Source of the DNA: Lentibacillus saliphilus
GTDB lineage: Bacteria > Bacillota > Bacilli > Bacillales > Amphibacillaceae
NCBI RefSeq assembly: GCF_019093865.1
Contig: NZ_JABJXD010000007.1
Coordinates: 62,001-126,000, forward strand
DNA length: 64,000 nucleotides
Direction: 5' to 3'
Positions 8,734-16,517 of this stretch are shown here, in pieces. A model generated the notes under the pieces. That model saw only the letters and a program-made list of their open reading frames with translations, was not told where the DNA came from and searched no databases. Positions within the stretch are counted from its first letter, which is position 1, and each line of letters opens with the position of its first letter. The position numbers were made by a program, and so were the translations under genes.

Positions 8734-9477
8734 TTACATCATGATGCCACCATCAACATGAAGGGCGTGACCATTAATATACTCAGATTCTTCTGAAGCA
8801 AGGAATAAATAAGCGTTTGCGATATCTTCCGGTCTTCCTAATCGTTGCATCGGAATCTGTGACTTTATTTGGTCAATTACGTTCTGAGGAACCGTCTCGA
8901 CCATGCGTGTTTCTGTAAAACCGGGAACGACCGCATTTACATTTATCCCTTTTCTCCCTAGTTCTTTGGCCCACGTTTTTGTCATGCCAATAATACCAGC
9001 TTTTGCTGCTGCATAGTTTGTTTGACCGACATTGCCATATACACCTGAAACCGATGATGTGCTAATGATTTTACCCTTTTCCTGCTCAATCATAATTGGT
9101 GCAACCGCCTGCGTACAATTAAACACACCCGACAAATTCACTTGAATCACGTGCTCGAATTGATCAGGCGTCATCTTCCGCAGCATCGCATCCTTTGTAA
9201 TACCTGCATTATTGACTAAAATATCAATACGACCAAACTCCTGTTTCACAGTGGCTACCAATGCATCTACATTTGTTCTATCAGCCACATCGACAGGGAT
9301 AAATTTACAACGTGCATGCTCATTGCGTAGTGCCTGTTCACTTTGCAGTCCTTTGTCTTGATCAAAATCTGCAATAACAACCACTGCACCTTCTTCAGCA
9401 AATCGCTGTGCAGTCGAAAAACCTATCCCCTGTGCGCCCCCTGTAATGATCGCCACGCGCTCTTTTAATCTTGTCAT
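8734..9477 (-). CDS. 3-oxoacyl-ACP/acetoacetyl-CoA reductase, FabG/PhaB-like SDR
   Basis: Short-chain dehydrogenase of 247 residues. The glycine-rich motif TGGAQGIG is at residues 12-19, NNAG at 89-92, the catalytic Ser at 141-142, and YAAAK at 155-159. FabG-type hallmarks are NAGITKDAMLRKM, VNLSGVFNCTQAV and the C-terminal GHALHVDGG. It would reversibly reduce a 3-oxoacyl thioester to the 3-hydroxyacyl form with NADPH. A copy in a catabolic island, away from fab genes, points to a dedicated role on CoA thioesters (PhaB-like) rather than membrane lipid synthesis; that is inference. The SD GAGGAGG lies 8 bp upstream. Confidence 0.85.
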   Translation of the reverse strand: MTRLKERVAIITGGAQGIGFSTAQRFAEEGAVVVIADFDQDKGLQSEQALRNEHARCKFIPVDVADRTNVDALVATVKQEFGRIDILVNNAGITKDAMLRKMTPDQFEHVIQVNLSGVFNCTQAVAPIMIEQEKGKIISTSSVSGVYGNVGQTNYAAAKAGIIGMTKTWAKELGRKGINVNAVVPGFTETRMVETVPQNVIDQIKSQIPMQRLGRPEDIANAYLFLASEESEYINGHALHVDGGIMM

Positions 9478-9624
9478 CTATAAACCTCCTCAATTAAGAC
9501 GATTGGTGGGTGTTCCTAATAAAACGTTTACATTTTGCTTTTAAAATTCCGCACGATACATTAAACGAAGTCGAATTGATCGTAGCCGAACTCGCCAAAA
9601 ACGACAATATTCGTCATTATTCGG

Positions 9625-9640
9625 GTAGTGCCAGGCACCA
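9625..9640. repeat. GTGCCAGGCACC palindrome (dispersed repeat)
   Basis: The 12-bp palindrome GTGCCAGGCACC sits just downstream of the alpha/beta hydrolase gene. Related GTGCCTG/CAGGCAC arms recur at 43534-43592 and 44096-44120, so this is probably one member of a dispersed palindromic family. Confidence 0.5.
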
Positions 9641-9644
9641 CATA

Positions 9645-10523
9645 CTATAAAAACGCTTCTATTGTATCGATCAACTGGTCAAGGTCATCAATCATTGGTG
9701 AATGTCCACAGTTTTTTAATTCTTGTTGCTGTGCCTTCCGACCATAATCTTCTATGAGTTCCTCCGTCATTTGTCTTGTAACGACGAGATCATTCTCGCC
9801 CCAAGCGATCATGACAGGGATATTAATTGCCTTAATTTTGTCTTCTCCCTGAACGAGACCATTATGAACATTACTTATATTAAAGCGATTTAATGCCTGA
9901 TAACATTCAGCCAAATTACGTTGTGTCGTCATATCTTCTAAATAAATTTGATACTGATCTGGATTCGGCTGTTTTGTTGTATAAATGAGCATGTCCCATA
10001 CCTGCTTCAACATGGAATAATTGTTTGTGTTATACGCATCCTGTATCATTTTCCATTTTTGATCTGCATAGATGTCTTCCAAAGTCGTAACACGTTTTGT
10101 TACGTCAGGCATGCCCTGTTCATCAGAGGCATAATACGGATAGCCGCGTGATGATGCAGACGCCAATAAAAACAACTTCTTACAGTAATCCGGATAATCT
10201 GCACAAAACTGCTGACAAACAGCGCCCCCCATTGACCAGCCTATGAGGGAGAAATCTCTTAATCCCATTTGATCAACAAATTGTTTAAGGTCATTGGAAA
10301 AATCAGCGATATCTGTAATCTGTTCAACGTAGCTCGACGCACCAAATCCACGCAAATCAATTGCATACACTTTAAATCTAGCAGGCAGCTTTTCTATCAG
10401 TACATCCCAATGAACAGAGGACGTCATATTTCCATGCACTAAAATCAGTACGTCCTCTCCACCTTCTCTTTCCCGATAGGCCATATTTTCACCATTTGTT
10501 AAGGTCACTGTCCTTATGTGCAT
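9645..10523 (-). CDS. Alpha/beta hydrolase
   Basis: Cytoplasmic alpha/beta-fold hydrolase of 292 residues. The oxyanion HG motif is at residues 30-31, the nucleophile elbow GWSMGG at 95-100 (Ser97), the acid is probably Asp245 in WGENDLVV, and the base His274 in NCGHSP. No signal peptide is present, so it acts inside the cell on an ester, lactone or thioester. Its place between the KAS III-like and FabG-like genes suggests it releases an acid for the acyl-CoA ligase. The family also contains haloperoxidases and C-C hydrolases, so the reaction is not fixed. Confidence 0.82.
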   Translation of the reverse strand: MHIRTVTLTNGENMAYREREGGEDVLILVHGNMTSSVHWDVLIEKLPARFKVYAIDLRGFGASSYVEQITDIADFSNDLKQFVDQMGLRDFSLIGWSMGGAVCQQFCADYPDYCKKLFLLASASSRGYPYYASDEQGMPDVTKRVTTLEDIYADQKWKMIQDAYNTNNYSMLKQVWDMLIYTTKQPNPDQYQIYLEDMTTQRNLAECYQALNRFNISNVHNGLVQGEDKIKAINIPVMIAWGENDLVVTRQMTEELIEDYGRKAQQQELKNCGHSPMIDDLDQLIDTIEAFL

Positions 10524-10587
10524 AAAACCCCTCCTATTATTTAAACACGTATATATAAGGACGCCAGTCCACTAATGGATATGGGCG

Positions 10588-11613
10588 TCACACCTCATTT
10601 CCACTTTCTCCCCATCTGATCACATTTGCCCCCCATGCATAGCCAATACCAGCAGAAACGAGAACAACGATGTCTCCGTCTTTTAATTTCCCTTCCTTCT
10701 CAGCCAACTCAAGAGACAGTATTTGATCAATTTGTCCAATATGTCCATAATGCTCTAAGTAAATGGATTGTGTGTGATCAAGACCAAGCTGATCTAGTAT
10801 ATAACTGTGCGCCGATCGTTTCATATGGAGCATTGCCACATAATCAATTGATGCTCTCGTATAGCCACTTTTCGCCAATGCCTGATCAATACATTTAATA
10901 AAATTACGCATCGATTTATCATCTAAACGTTTTTTCATACTTGGTGGATCAATTACATCTAGCTGATATTGCCCAGCAGCTAAAGTGTCATGTGTGATGG
11001 GATTTTTGGTTCCCCCGGTTGTGACGACGACATCTTCAGAAAAGGCACCATCCGTCATCATGTGTGATTCTAGTAGTATATTTTTAGAATAATCCCTTTG
11101 AAGAACGATCGCGCCACCTCCTGCAGCAAGATTGAACATAAACCGAGTGCGGGGATTGTTATAATTAATAAAATCCTCATTCCTGTAGCCGCCTGCTAAG
11201 AGTACCGTTTCAACCTCTGAATCGGCCGTCATGATATCTTTAGCAATTTTCAATGCCATAATTGTTGTTCCACAGCGAAGGGCAGTATCAAACGCCCAAG
11301 CATTCATTGCGCCTACATCGTATTGCAGCTTGATGCCAGCGGTCCACAATAAATATTCTTTATGCTCTTCCCCGATATAAATAACGAGATCAATGTCAGC
11401 TGGTACAATCTCTGCATTGGCAATCGCGCGTTTTGCAGCGCGTACCCCCATTTCAACTGTATGATCATCAGGACCAGCGATCGGTTTTTCCTTAATCCCG
11501 AGCTTTGTCTCTACAACATCCACCGGAATAGCTGATTGCTCTGCTAACTCCTGTGACGTCATTCTTTGCTCAGGTATATAAGTCCCTATCCCCTTAATCC
11601 CTATTGATACCAT
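10588..11613 (-). CDS. Divergent 3-oxoacyl-ACP synthase III-like protein (thiolase fold)
   Basis: Thiolase-fold condensing-enzyme homologue of 341 residues. The N-terminus IKGIGTYIPEQRMTS and the nucleophile region FDTALRCGTTI (Cys114) place it in the FabH-like superfamily. His263 in MLHMKRSAH occupies the position of the FabH HQAN histidine. The catalytic asparagine of the FabH YGNTS motif is replaced: the sequence reads YGHIGQ, with His291. This resembles members that make or break C-C bonds on CoA substrates rather than classical FabH. The product is unknown; in context it may condense or cleave acyl-CoA units. A hairpin (GACGCC/GGCGTC, 10563-10589) spans the stop codon. Confidence 0.75.
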   Translation of the reverse strand: MVSIGIKGIGTYIPEQRMTSQELAEQSAIPVDVVETKLGIKEKPIAGPDDHTVEMGVRAAKRAIANAEIVPADIDLVIYIGEEHKEYLLWTAGIKLQYDVGAMNAWAFDTALRCGTTIMALKIAKDIMTADSEVETVLLAGGYRNEDFINYNNPRTRFMFNLAAGGGAIVLQRDYSKNILLESHMMTDGAFSEDVVVTTGGTKNPITHDTLAAGQYQLDVIDPPSMKKRLDDKSMRNFIKCIDQALAKSGYTRASIDYVAMLHMKRSAHSYILDQLGLDHTQSIYLEHYGHIGQIDQILSLELAEKEGKLKDGDIVVLVSAGIGYAWGANVIRWGESGNEV

Positions 11614-11699
11614 TTTTCACCCTCCAGTCTCCAGACAGCCTTTAGTAACTAGCCATTATAGCTTTTCGGTTCTCTGTATACATAACCCGATTTGCCCTA

Positions 11700-12692
11700 T
11701 TATGATCCAACACCTTTGAGATCATTTCTTTTACGAAGCGGGTGGCGCGTCAGTTTAGCCCGTATTGTCCCGACAATTCCTAATGGGAAAAAGATGACGA
11801 CTAAGATGTATACCGTACCATATAATATGATCCAACGTTCAAAAATCCAATGAACATCAGCTAGTCCCGACAACCAATGGTGGGCAAATTCCACTAAACC
11901 CGCTCCTATAAGGGGGCCAATTAATGTACCCACCCCTCCAATGATCGTCATTAATAAGACATCGATCGTAAAATCTGTTGCAAAGACACTCGTATCAACG
12001 AAGCGTAGTGAGATGATATACAGAACACCAGCATAAGCAGCGACAACCCCTGAAACGACACTCGCAACGACTTTATAATGTAATACGTGATAACCGAGTG
12101 ATTCTACCCGTTGTTCATTTTCTCTAATCGCCATGAGCACTTTTCCGAACGGCGACGCTGTTAAACGTCTTAACCCGAAAAAGAGCAATGCAAGTGAGAT
12201 GAGACAGAGTAAATATATCATGTTTGAATCTCGTAAAATATCTGGTAATCCAAATGTAAATCCGTCATTGCCACCTGTAAACGATGTCCACTTTTCAGCA
12301 GCGACTAAAAACAAGCCCGCTAACGCCAATGTGAGCATCGCATAATAATGACTTTTTAAGCGTAATGTCAAGATGCCAGCAATAAAACTGACGATACCAG
12401 CCAAAACAACTCCGACGATAACAGCGAGCACTAAATAACCGACTGTTGGTTCAAAGCGATCAAACATAATTGCTGTAGAATAAGCACCTATACCAAAAAA
12501 CATGACATGCCCAAAGGAGATAATCCCTGTATACCCCAGCAGTAAGTCATAGCTCATCGCGAAAATACCAAACACAAAAATCTGTATAAGAATAAATTGC
12601 ATGCTTCTTCCTGTAACCACTAGCGGCAACAGAGTGAGCAAAAGAAACATAAGTAAATAAATAACCGTTCCTTTATTCATATGACGCAACAT
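11700..12692 (-). CDS. livM: Branched-chain amino acid-type ABC permease, LivM-like
   Basis: Membrane subunit of 330 residues from the hydrophobic/branched-chain amino acid transporter family. The LivM signature segments are MSYDLLLGYTGIISFGHVMFFGIGAY near the N-terminus and GGVGTLIGPLIGAGLVEF near the C-terminus, across about 8-9 predicted membrane helices. It is the last of five importer genes (binding protein, LivG, LivF, LivH, LivM), 6 bp after LivH. Liv-type systems also take up urea, amides, aromatic acids and other small acids; the neighbouring lipid-type enzymes suggest the ligand here is a carboxylic acid rather than an amino acid. Confidence 0.9.
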   Translation of the reverse strand: MLRHMNKGTVIYLLMFLLLTLLPLVVTGRSMQFILIQIFVFGIFAMSYDLLLGYTGIISFGHVMFFGIGAYSTAIMFDRFEPTVGYLVLAVIVGVVLAGIVSFIAGILTLRLKSHYYAMLTLALAGLFLVAAEKWTSFTGGNDGFTFGLPDILRDSNMIYLLCLISLALLFFGLRRLTASPFGKVLMAIRENEQRVESLGYHVLHYKVVASVVSGVVAAYAGVLYIISLRFVDTSVFATDFTIDVLLMTIIGGVGTLIGPLIGAGLVEFAHHWLSGLADVHWIFERWIILYGTVYILVVIFFPLGIVGTIRAKLTRHPLRKRNDLKGVGS

Positions 12693-12698
12693 TTTTCA

Positions 12699-13559
12699 TC
12701 ACCCTTTCACCGGAAATAGGCCCTGTGGTCGAAAAACGAGGACAATGACCATTAATAACATATTTGTAGCTAGAGAGAGTGACGGAACATAATAGGCCAT
12801 AAAGGCTTGCATGCAGCCAACGAGAAGTGCTGCGACGAGTGAGCCTTTAAAACTTCCCATTCCACCAATAATCACAACAATAAAGGCTAAAATTGAAAAC
12901 TCTAGTCCCATTTCAGCATAGATGACACCAGAATAAGGTGCGTGTAAAATTCCGCTGAGTGCAGCTAAAGCAGCACCAACCATAAAGACAACCATAAAAA
13001 CGAGCTTAATATTAATCCCAAGGGATTGGACCATTTCTTTGTTCATCACACCCGCACGAACAATCAGCCCAATGCGTGTTTGCTTGAATATATATGCAAA
13101 TACAAAGAAAACGACTAAACCAATCAGTATAATAAATAACCGATATTTAATCAGGACGATGTCACCGACCATAAAACTTCCTTCGAGAAATGCAGGCGGC
13201 GCAACTGCCTTTTGACTAGGTCCAAACACAACTTTAATCAACTCTTGAAGGACGAGCATGAAGCCGAGTGTAATTAATATTTGTTGAATATGGTTACCAT
13301 AAACTGGTCGAATGATCACTTTTTCCGTAACAAGTCCAATCACTAAACCTGTTACAATTGCTGCAGCTATGCCGACAGTAAAGCTATTCGTCACGTGATA
13401 CATCCAGACCCCACTGTACGCACCCCATATAAACAATCCGCCATGCGCAAAATTCAAAACATCCATTAAGCCGAATATTAACGTCAGTCCAGCAGCAAGG
13501 AGGAATATTAACATACCAGTTGCCAATCCATTAATTAATAAAACGAACAATAAATCCAT
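12699..13559 (-). CDS. livH: Branched-chain amino acid-type ABC permease, LivH-like
   Basis: Membrane subunit of 286 residues. The LivH hallmarks are LTLIFGLMDVLNFAHGGLFIWGAY, the LGFMLVLQELIKVVFG helix and IIGGMGSFKGSLVAALLVG. About eight hydrophobic segments are present. It lies 12 bp downstream of livF and pairs with the LivM-like subunit to form the channel. Confidence 0.92.
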   Translation of the reverse strand: MDLLFVLLINGLATGMLIFLLAAGLTLIFGLMDVLNFAHGGLFIWGAYSGVWMYHVTNSFTVGIAAAIVTGLVIGLVTEKVIIRPVYGNHIQQILITLGFMLVLQELIKVVFGPSQKAVAPPAFLEGSFMVGDIVLIKYRLFIILIGLVVFFVFAYIFKQTRIGLIVRAGVMNKEMVQSLGINIKLVFMVVFMVGAALAALSGILHAPYSGVIYAEMGLEFSILAFIVVIIGGMGSFKGSLVAALLVGCMQAFMAYYVPSLSLATNMLLMVIVLVFRPQGLFPVKG

Positions 13560-13571
13560 TTCATCTCCCTC

Positions 13572-14279
13572 CTAAGAAATGCCTAAATATGTTTTCATCA
13601 TCGCTTTATCTGTCTTCAGTGCTTCCATCTCTCCATGATGCACCGTCTCACCGTTATCAATAATAAAAAAGCGATCACCGATTTGACTGGCCATTAAAAA
13701 GTTTTGTTCTACTAATAAAATGGTCGTTTGATCCTTCATCTGTTGAATGGATTCTGTCACCTTCTCGACTACAACTGGTGCAAGTCCTTTACTTGGTTCA
13801 TCAATTAATAACAGTTCATTCTCATTTACATAAGCACGAGCAATAGCCAGCATTTGTTTTTGTCCGCCGCTTAATTGACCGCCAGGCTTGCGCCAAAATT
13901 TTTTCAGATCGGGAAAAAGCTCCAAAACCCACTCTAATCGCTTCGTTGATTCAGCATTTTCTTGCTTCATTGCGACACTCATATTTTCCCCAACAGTCAA
14001 ATCAGCGAATATCCCCTGATCTTCAGGAACGAGTCCAATACCTTTATTGGCGATGATATGTGGCTTCTCATTAGCAATATTCTCACCTTCATACGTAATG
14101 GTCCCTTTAGAAACTGAATTTAGACCCATTATTGTTCGGAGTGTCGTAGTTTTGCCAGCGCCATTCCGACCAAGCAATACGTTAACTTCCCCTTCTCTAA
14201 CATCAAACGAAATGTTGTGCAAAATATGATATTGATTGATATAAGCTTCAACCTGGTTTAGCTTAAGTAAGCTGTTCAT
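13572..14279 (-). CDS. livF: Liv-type ABC ATPase, LivF-like
   Basis: ATPase of 235 residues. Walker A is GRNGAGKTT, followed by GLVPEDQGIFADLTVGENM, the signature LSGGQKQM and Walker B LLLIDEPSKGLAP, the last being the LivF-specific form. It overlaps the end of the LivG gene by 17 bp, so the two ATPases are translationally coupled. Confidence 0.93.
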   Translation of the reverse strand: MNSLLKLNQVEAYINQYHILHNISFDVREGEVNVLLGRNGAGKTTTLRTIMGLNSVSKGTITYEGENIANEKPHIIANKGIGLVPEDQGIFADLTVGENMSVAMKQENAESTKRLEWVLELFPDLKKFWRKPGGQLSGGQKQMLAIARAYVNENELLLIDEPSKGLAPVVVEKVTESIQQMKDQTTILLVEQNFLMASQIGDRFFIIDNGETVHHGEMEALKTDKAMMKTYLGIS

Positions 14280-15030
14280 CGTACATCCCCCCTAAATAGG
14301 CAGATTGAACCGTTTCATTAGCAGCGACAGCTTCGGGTGTTCCTTGAGCAATCAACTCACCATGAAACAAAACGAGCACGTCATCTGATAAATCCATAAT
14401 TAAATCCATTTTATGTTCAATGAGTATGATTGTCCGGTCTCCTTCTTCTTTAATCTGCCTAATCACATCAATTATGGCTGGTACTTCCTCGAGCGACATG
14501 CCTGCGGTTGGTTCATCGAGTAACAATACATCTGTATCTAACGCTAGCAGCATCGCCATTTCCAGCTTTCTTTTTTCTCCGTGAGCTAAATTAAACGCTT
14601 TTGCGTCGGCCTTATCCAAAAGCAGAACTTTGTCGAGTAGGGCTTCTGCTTTTTGTATGAATTTTTTATAATGGAGAAAGTGAGCCACCATTTGGTAACG
14701 TACATTCGCTTGAGACTGTACCGCAAGACGAACATTTTCCAGTACGGTTAAATTTGGAAAAACATTCGTTAATTGAAAGGATCGTCCTATACCAAGTCGA
14801 GTACGTACTGGCGGCGACAACTTTGTAATGTCATTGCCTCTAAAGTAAATCGAGCCATTTGTCGGTGCTAATTGTCCACTTAGCAAGTTAAATAAAGTTG
14901 TTTTTCCAGCGCCATTCGGTCCAATGATTGACGTAAACTTTTTTTCTTCAATTTTGAGCGATACATCATGAACAGCTTGATGACCGCCAAACTTAATCCC
15001 TAATGATTGCGTTTCTAAAATCGGCCCCAT
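14263..15030 (-). CDS. livG: Liv-type ABC ATPase, LivG-like
   Basis: ATPase of 255 residues. Walker A GPNGAGKTTLFNLLSG and the segment GIGRSFQLTNVFPNLTVLENV are typical of LivG. The signature region is altered to LAHGEKRKLEMAML (usual LivG LSYGxQRxLE), and Walker B is VLLLDEPTAGM. The C-terminal FHGELIAQGTPEAV block is LivG-like. The gene follows the binding protein after a hairpin at 15052-15081 that probably lowers expression of the membrane and ATPase genes relative to the binding protein. Confidence 0.92.
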   Translation of the reverse strand: MGPILETQSLGIKFGGHQAVHDVSLKIEEKKFTSIIGPNGAGKTTLFNLLSGQLAPTNGSIYFRGNDITKLSPPVRTRLGIGRSFQLTNVFPNLTVLENVRLAVQSQANVRYQMVAHFLHYKKFIQKAEALLDKVLLLDKADAKAFNLAHGEKRKLEMAMLLALDTDVLLLDEPTAGMSLEEVPAIIDVIRQIKEEGDRTIILIEHKMDLIMDLSDDVLVLFHGELIAQGTPEAVAANETVQSAYLGGMYDEQLT

Positions 15031-15051
15031 CTAGATCCCCCTTTGTCTAAA

Positions 15052-15081
15052 GTCGGCCCCTCATTTTAAGTAGGGGCCGGC
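15052..15081 (-). terminator. Attenuating hairpin between binding protein and livG
   Basis: On the minus strand a GC-rich stem (CGGCCCCT/AGGGGCCG) with a 10-nt loop is followed by a short TTT run, within the 55-bp gap between the binding-protein stop and livG. Partial terminators or stabilising hairpins in this place are common in ABC operons. Confidence 0.65.
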
Positions 15082-15085
15082 TAGT

Positions 15086-16297
15086 TTATTCTTGATTCAT
15101 AATTGGTGGTGCCGTTTCCTCTGGGGTTAATACACGATCTAACACTGGAACAGGATAATCATGTTCATCACTTTCCTCTAATGTAATCGCGTAAAGAGAC
15201 TGTAACGCTTGATGATCCTCAGGTCGAAATGTCATCGTCCCTTTTGGTGTGTCAAATTCCATACCTTCCATTACGTCAATCAGCTTTTCAGCTTTCGTAT
15301 CTCCATCTGTTTTTTGCAGCGCTTCCACAATTGAAATTGCCGCTGTCATCCCACCGGGTGTAAACAAATCTGGGACGTCACCATCGAATTTTTCTTTATG
15401 TTTTTCTACCAGCCAGTCATTCACTTCATTATCTGGCAAAGTATGATAATAAACGGAGAATCCTTTCATACCAATTAATTGGTTCATCGTTCCAAGCGCT
15501 GCAATATCTGGCGCGCCTGTTGTAATTTGAATGCCTTTCTCTTGTAGCCTCATATCCGAAATCTGATTCCATGGAGAGTTCGCCCCTGCCCAAACAACGA
15601 ATAAGTAATCAGGGTCTGCCTCTATGATTTTTTGAATATTAGCGGTGAAATCTGTTGCTGTTTGATCAGCATATTCCTCATGAACAATGTCTGCTCCTAG
15701 CTCTTCAGCAGCCGTTACGAATGCTGAAACCCCGTCCCTTCCAAATGAATAATCTGGTGCTAATGTGGCAATCTTCACACCATCATCAGCTATGGCAGCA
15801 GCAGCGGCAATTGCATCCTGAGTTGAGTTTCGTGAAGTTCTGAAAATGTAATCGTTGTATTCAGACCCCGTAATACTATCAGCAACCGCAGGCTCAACAA
15901 TCATAATCCGTTCATACTCCTCTGCCAAAGGGGTCACTGCTAAAGTATCACCAGAGCTGGATGACCCGACGAGAAAATCGACTTTCTCATCCTCTAACAG
16001 CTCCAACGCCTTTTGGCGCGCAACTTTTGGATCGGTTTCAGTATCCTTGAAAATGACTTCAATGTTCTTACCTGCCACTTCATCCGTTCCATCTGTCGCA
16101 TATTCAATTCCTAGCTCAAATCCTCTCTTCGTTTGAACACCGTATGATTCCAATGCACCTGTTAAAGAAGCCAAAACGCCAATTTTTACCGTCTCATCTG
16201 AATCACCCGACGTCCCCTCATCATTTCCGCAAGCTGATACAAACATGATCACAGCAAACATCATGATCATTAAACAGAGTGTGCGTGTTCCCCTCAT
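15086..16297 (-). CDS. Liv-type solute-binding lipoprotein
   Basis: Periplasmic-binding-protein-like lipoprotein of 403 residues (Peripla_BP_6/LivJ family), anchored outside the membrane. The signal peptide ends in FVSAC with the lipidated cysteine near residue 23. The mature part begins VKIGVLASLTGALESYG and has the family's GSSSSGDTLAVTPLAEE and YSFGRDGVSAFV blocks. The C-terminal half matches the amide/acid branch of the family at the level of pattern, but the ligand is not assignable. The SD GAGGGGGATT precedes the ATG at 16297. The promoter at 16340-16372 has the tandem TGTAACT box, so uptake and the acyl-CoA ligase operon are probably co-induced. Confidence 0.9.
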   Translation of the reverse strand: MRGTRTLCLMIMMFAVIMFVSACGNDEGTSGDSDETVKIGVLASLTGALESYGVQTKRGFELGIEYATDGTDEVAGKNIEVIFKDTETDPKVARQKALELLEDEKVDFLVGSSSSGDTLAVTPLAEEYERIMIVEPAVADSITGSEYNDYIFRTSRNSTQDAIAAAAAIADDGVKIATLAPDYSFGRDGVSAFVTAAEELGADIVHEEYADQTATDFTANIQKIIEADPDYLFVVWAGANSPWNQISDMRLQEKGIQITTGAPDIAALGTMNQLIGMKGFSVYYHTLPDNEVNDWLVEKHKEKFDGDVPDLFTPGGMTAAISIVEALQKTDGDTKAEKLIDVMEGMEFDTPKGTMTFRPEDHQALQSLYAITLEESDEHDYPVPVLDRVLTPEETAPPIMNQE

Positions 16298-16339
16298 GTA
16301 TAATCCCCCTCTTTTTTCATAAATTGTTTTGCTATGATC

Positions 16340-16372
16340 ATCTTAAAAGGAAGCAGTTACAAAGAAGTTACA
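16340..16372 (-). promoter_or_regulatory. Tandem-box promoter of the Liv-type importer operon
   Basis: On the minus strand: TGTAACTT, CTT, TGTAACTG, CTTCCTTT, then the -10 TAAGAT (16340-16345). Octamer period (11 bp) and the 8-bp distance to the -10 are identical to the site at 8610-8642, with one base different in the boxes. This recurrence inside one island supports a shared activator. Confidence 0.75.
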
Positions 16373-16517
16373 AAACAAAAAAACCATCTCCTCCACATGA
16401 TTGTTAGACCGAGATAGTTTAATAATTGAATGAAACGATTCCGTTCGTTTCTACTGTATAATAGTCTTTTCAGAAATATTTCCAGATGGAAAGTTGACGC
16501 TCACATGAACATCTACC

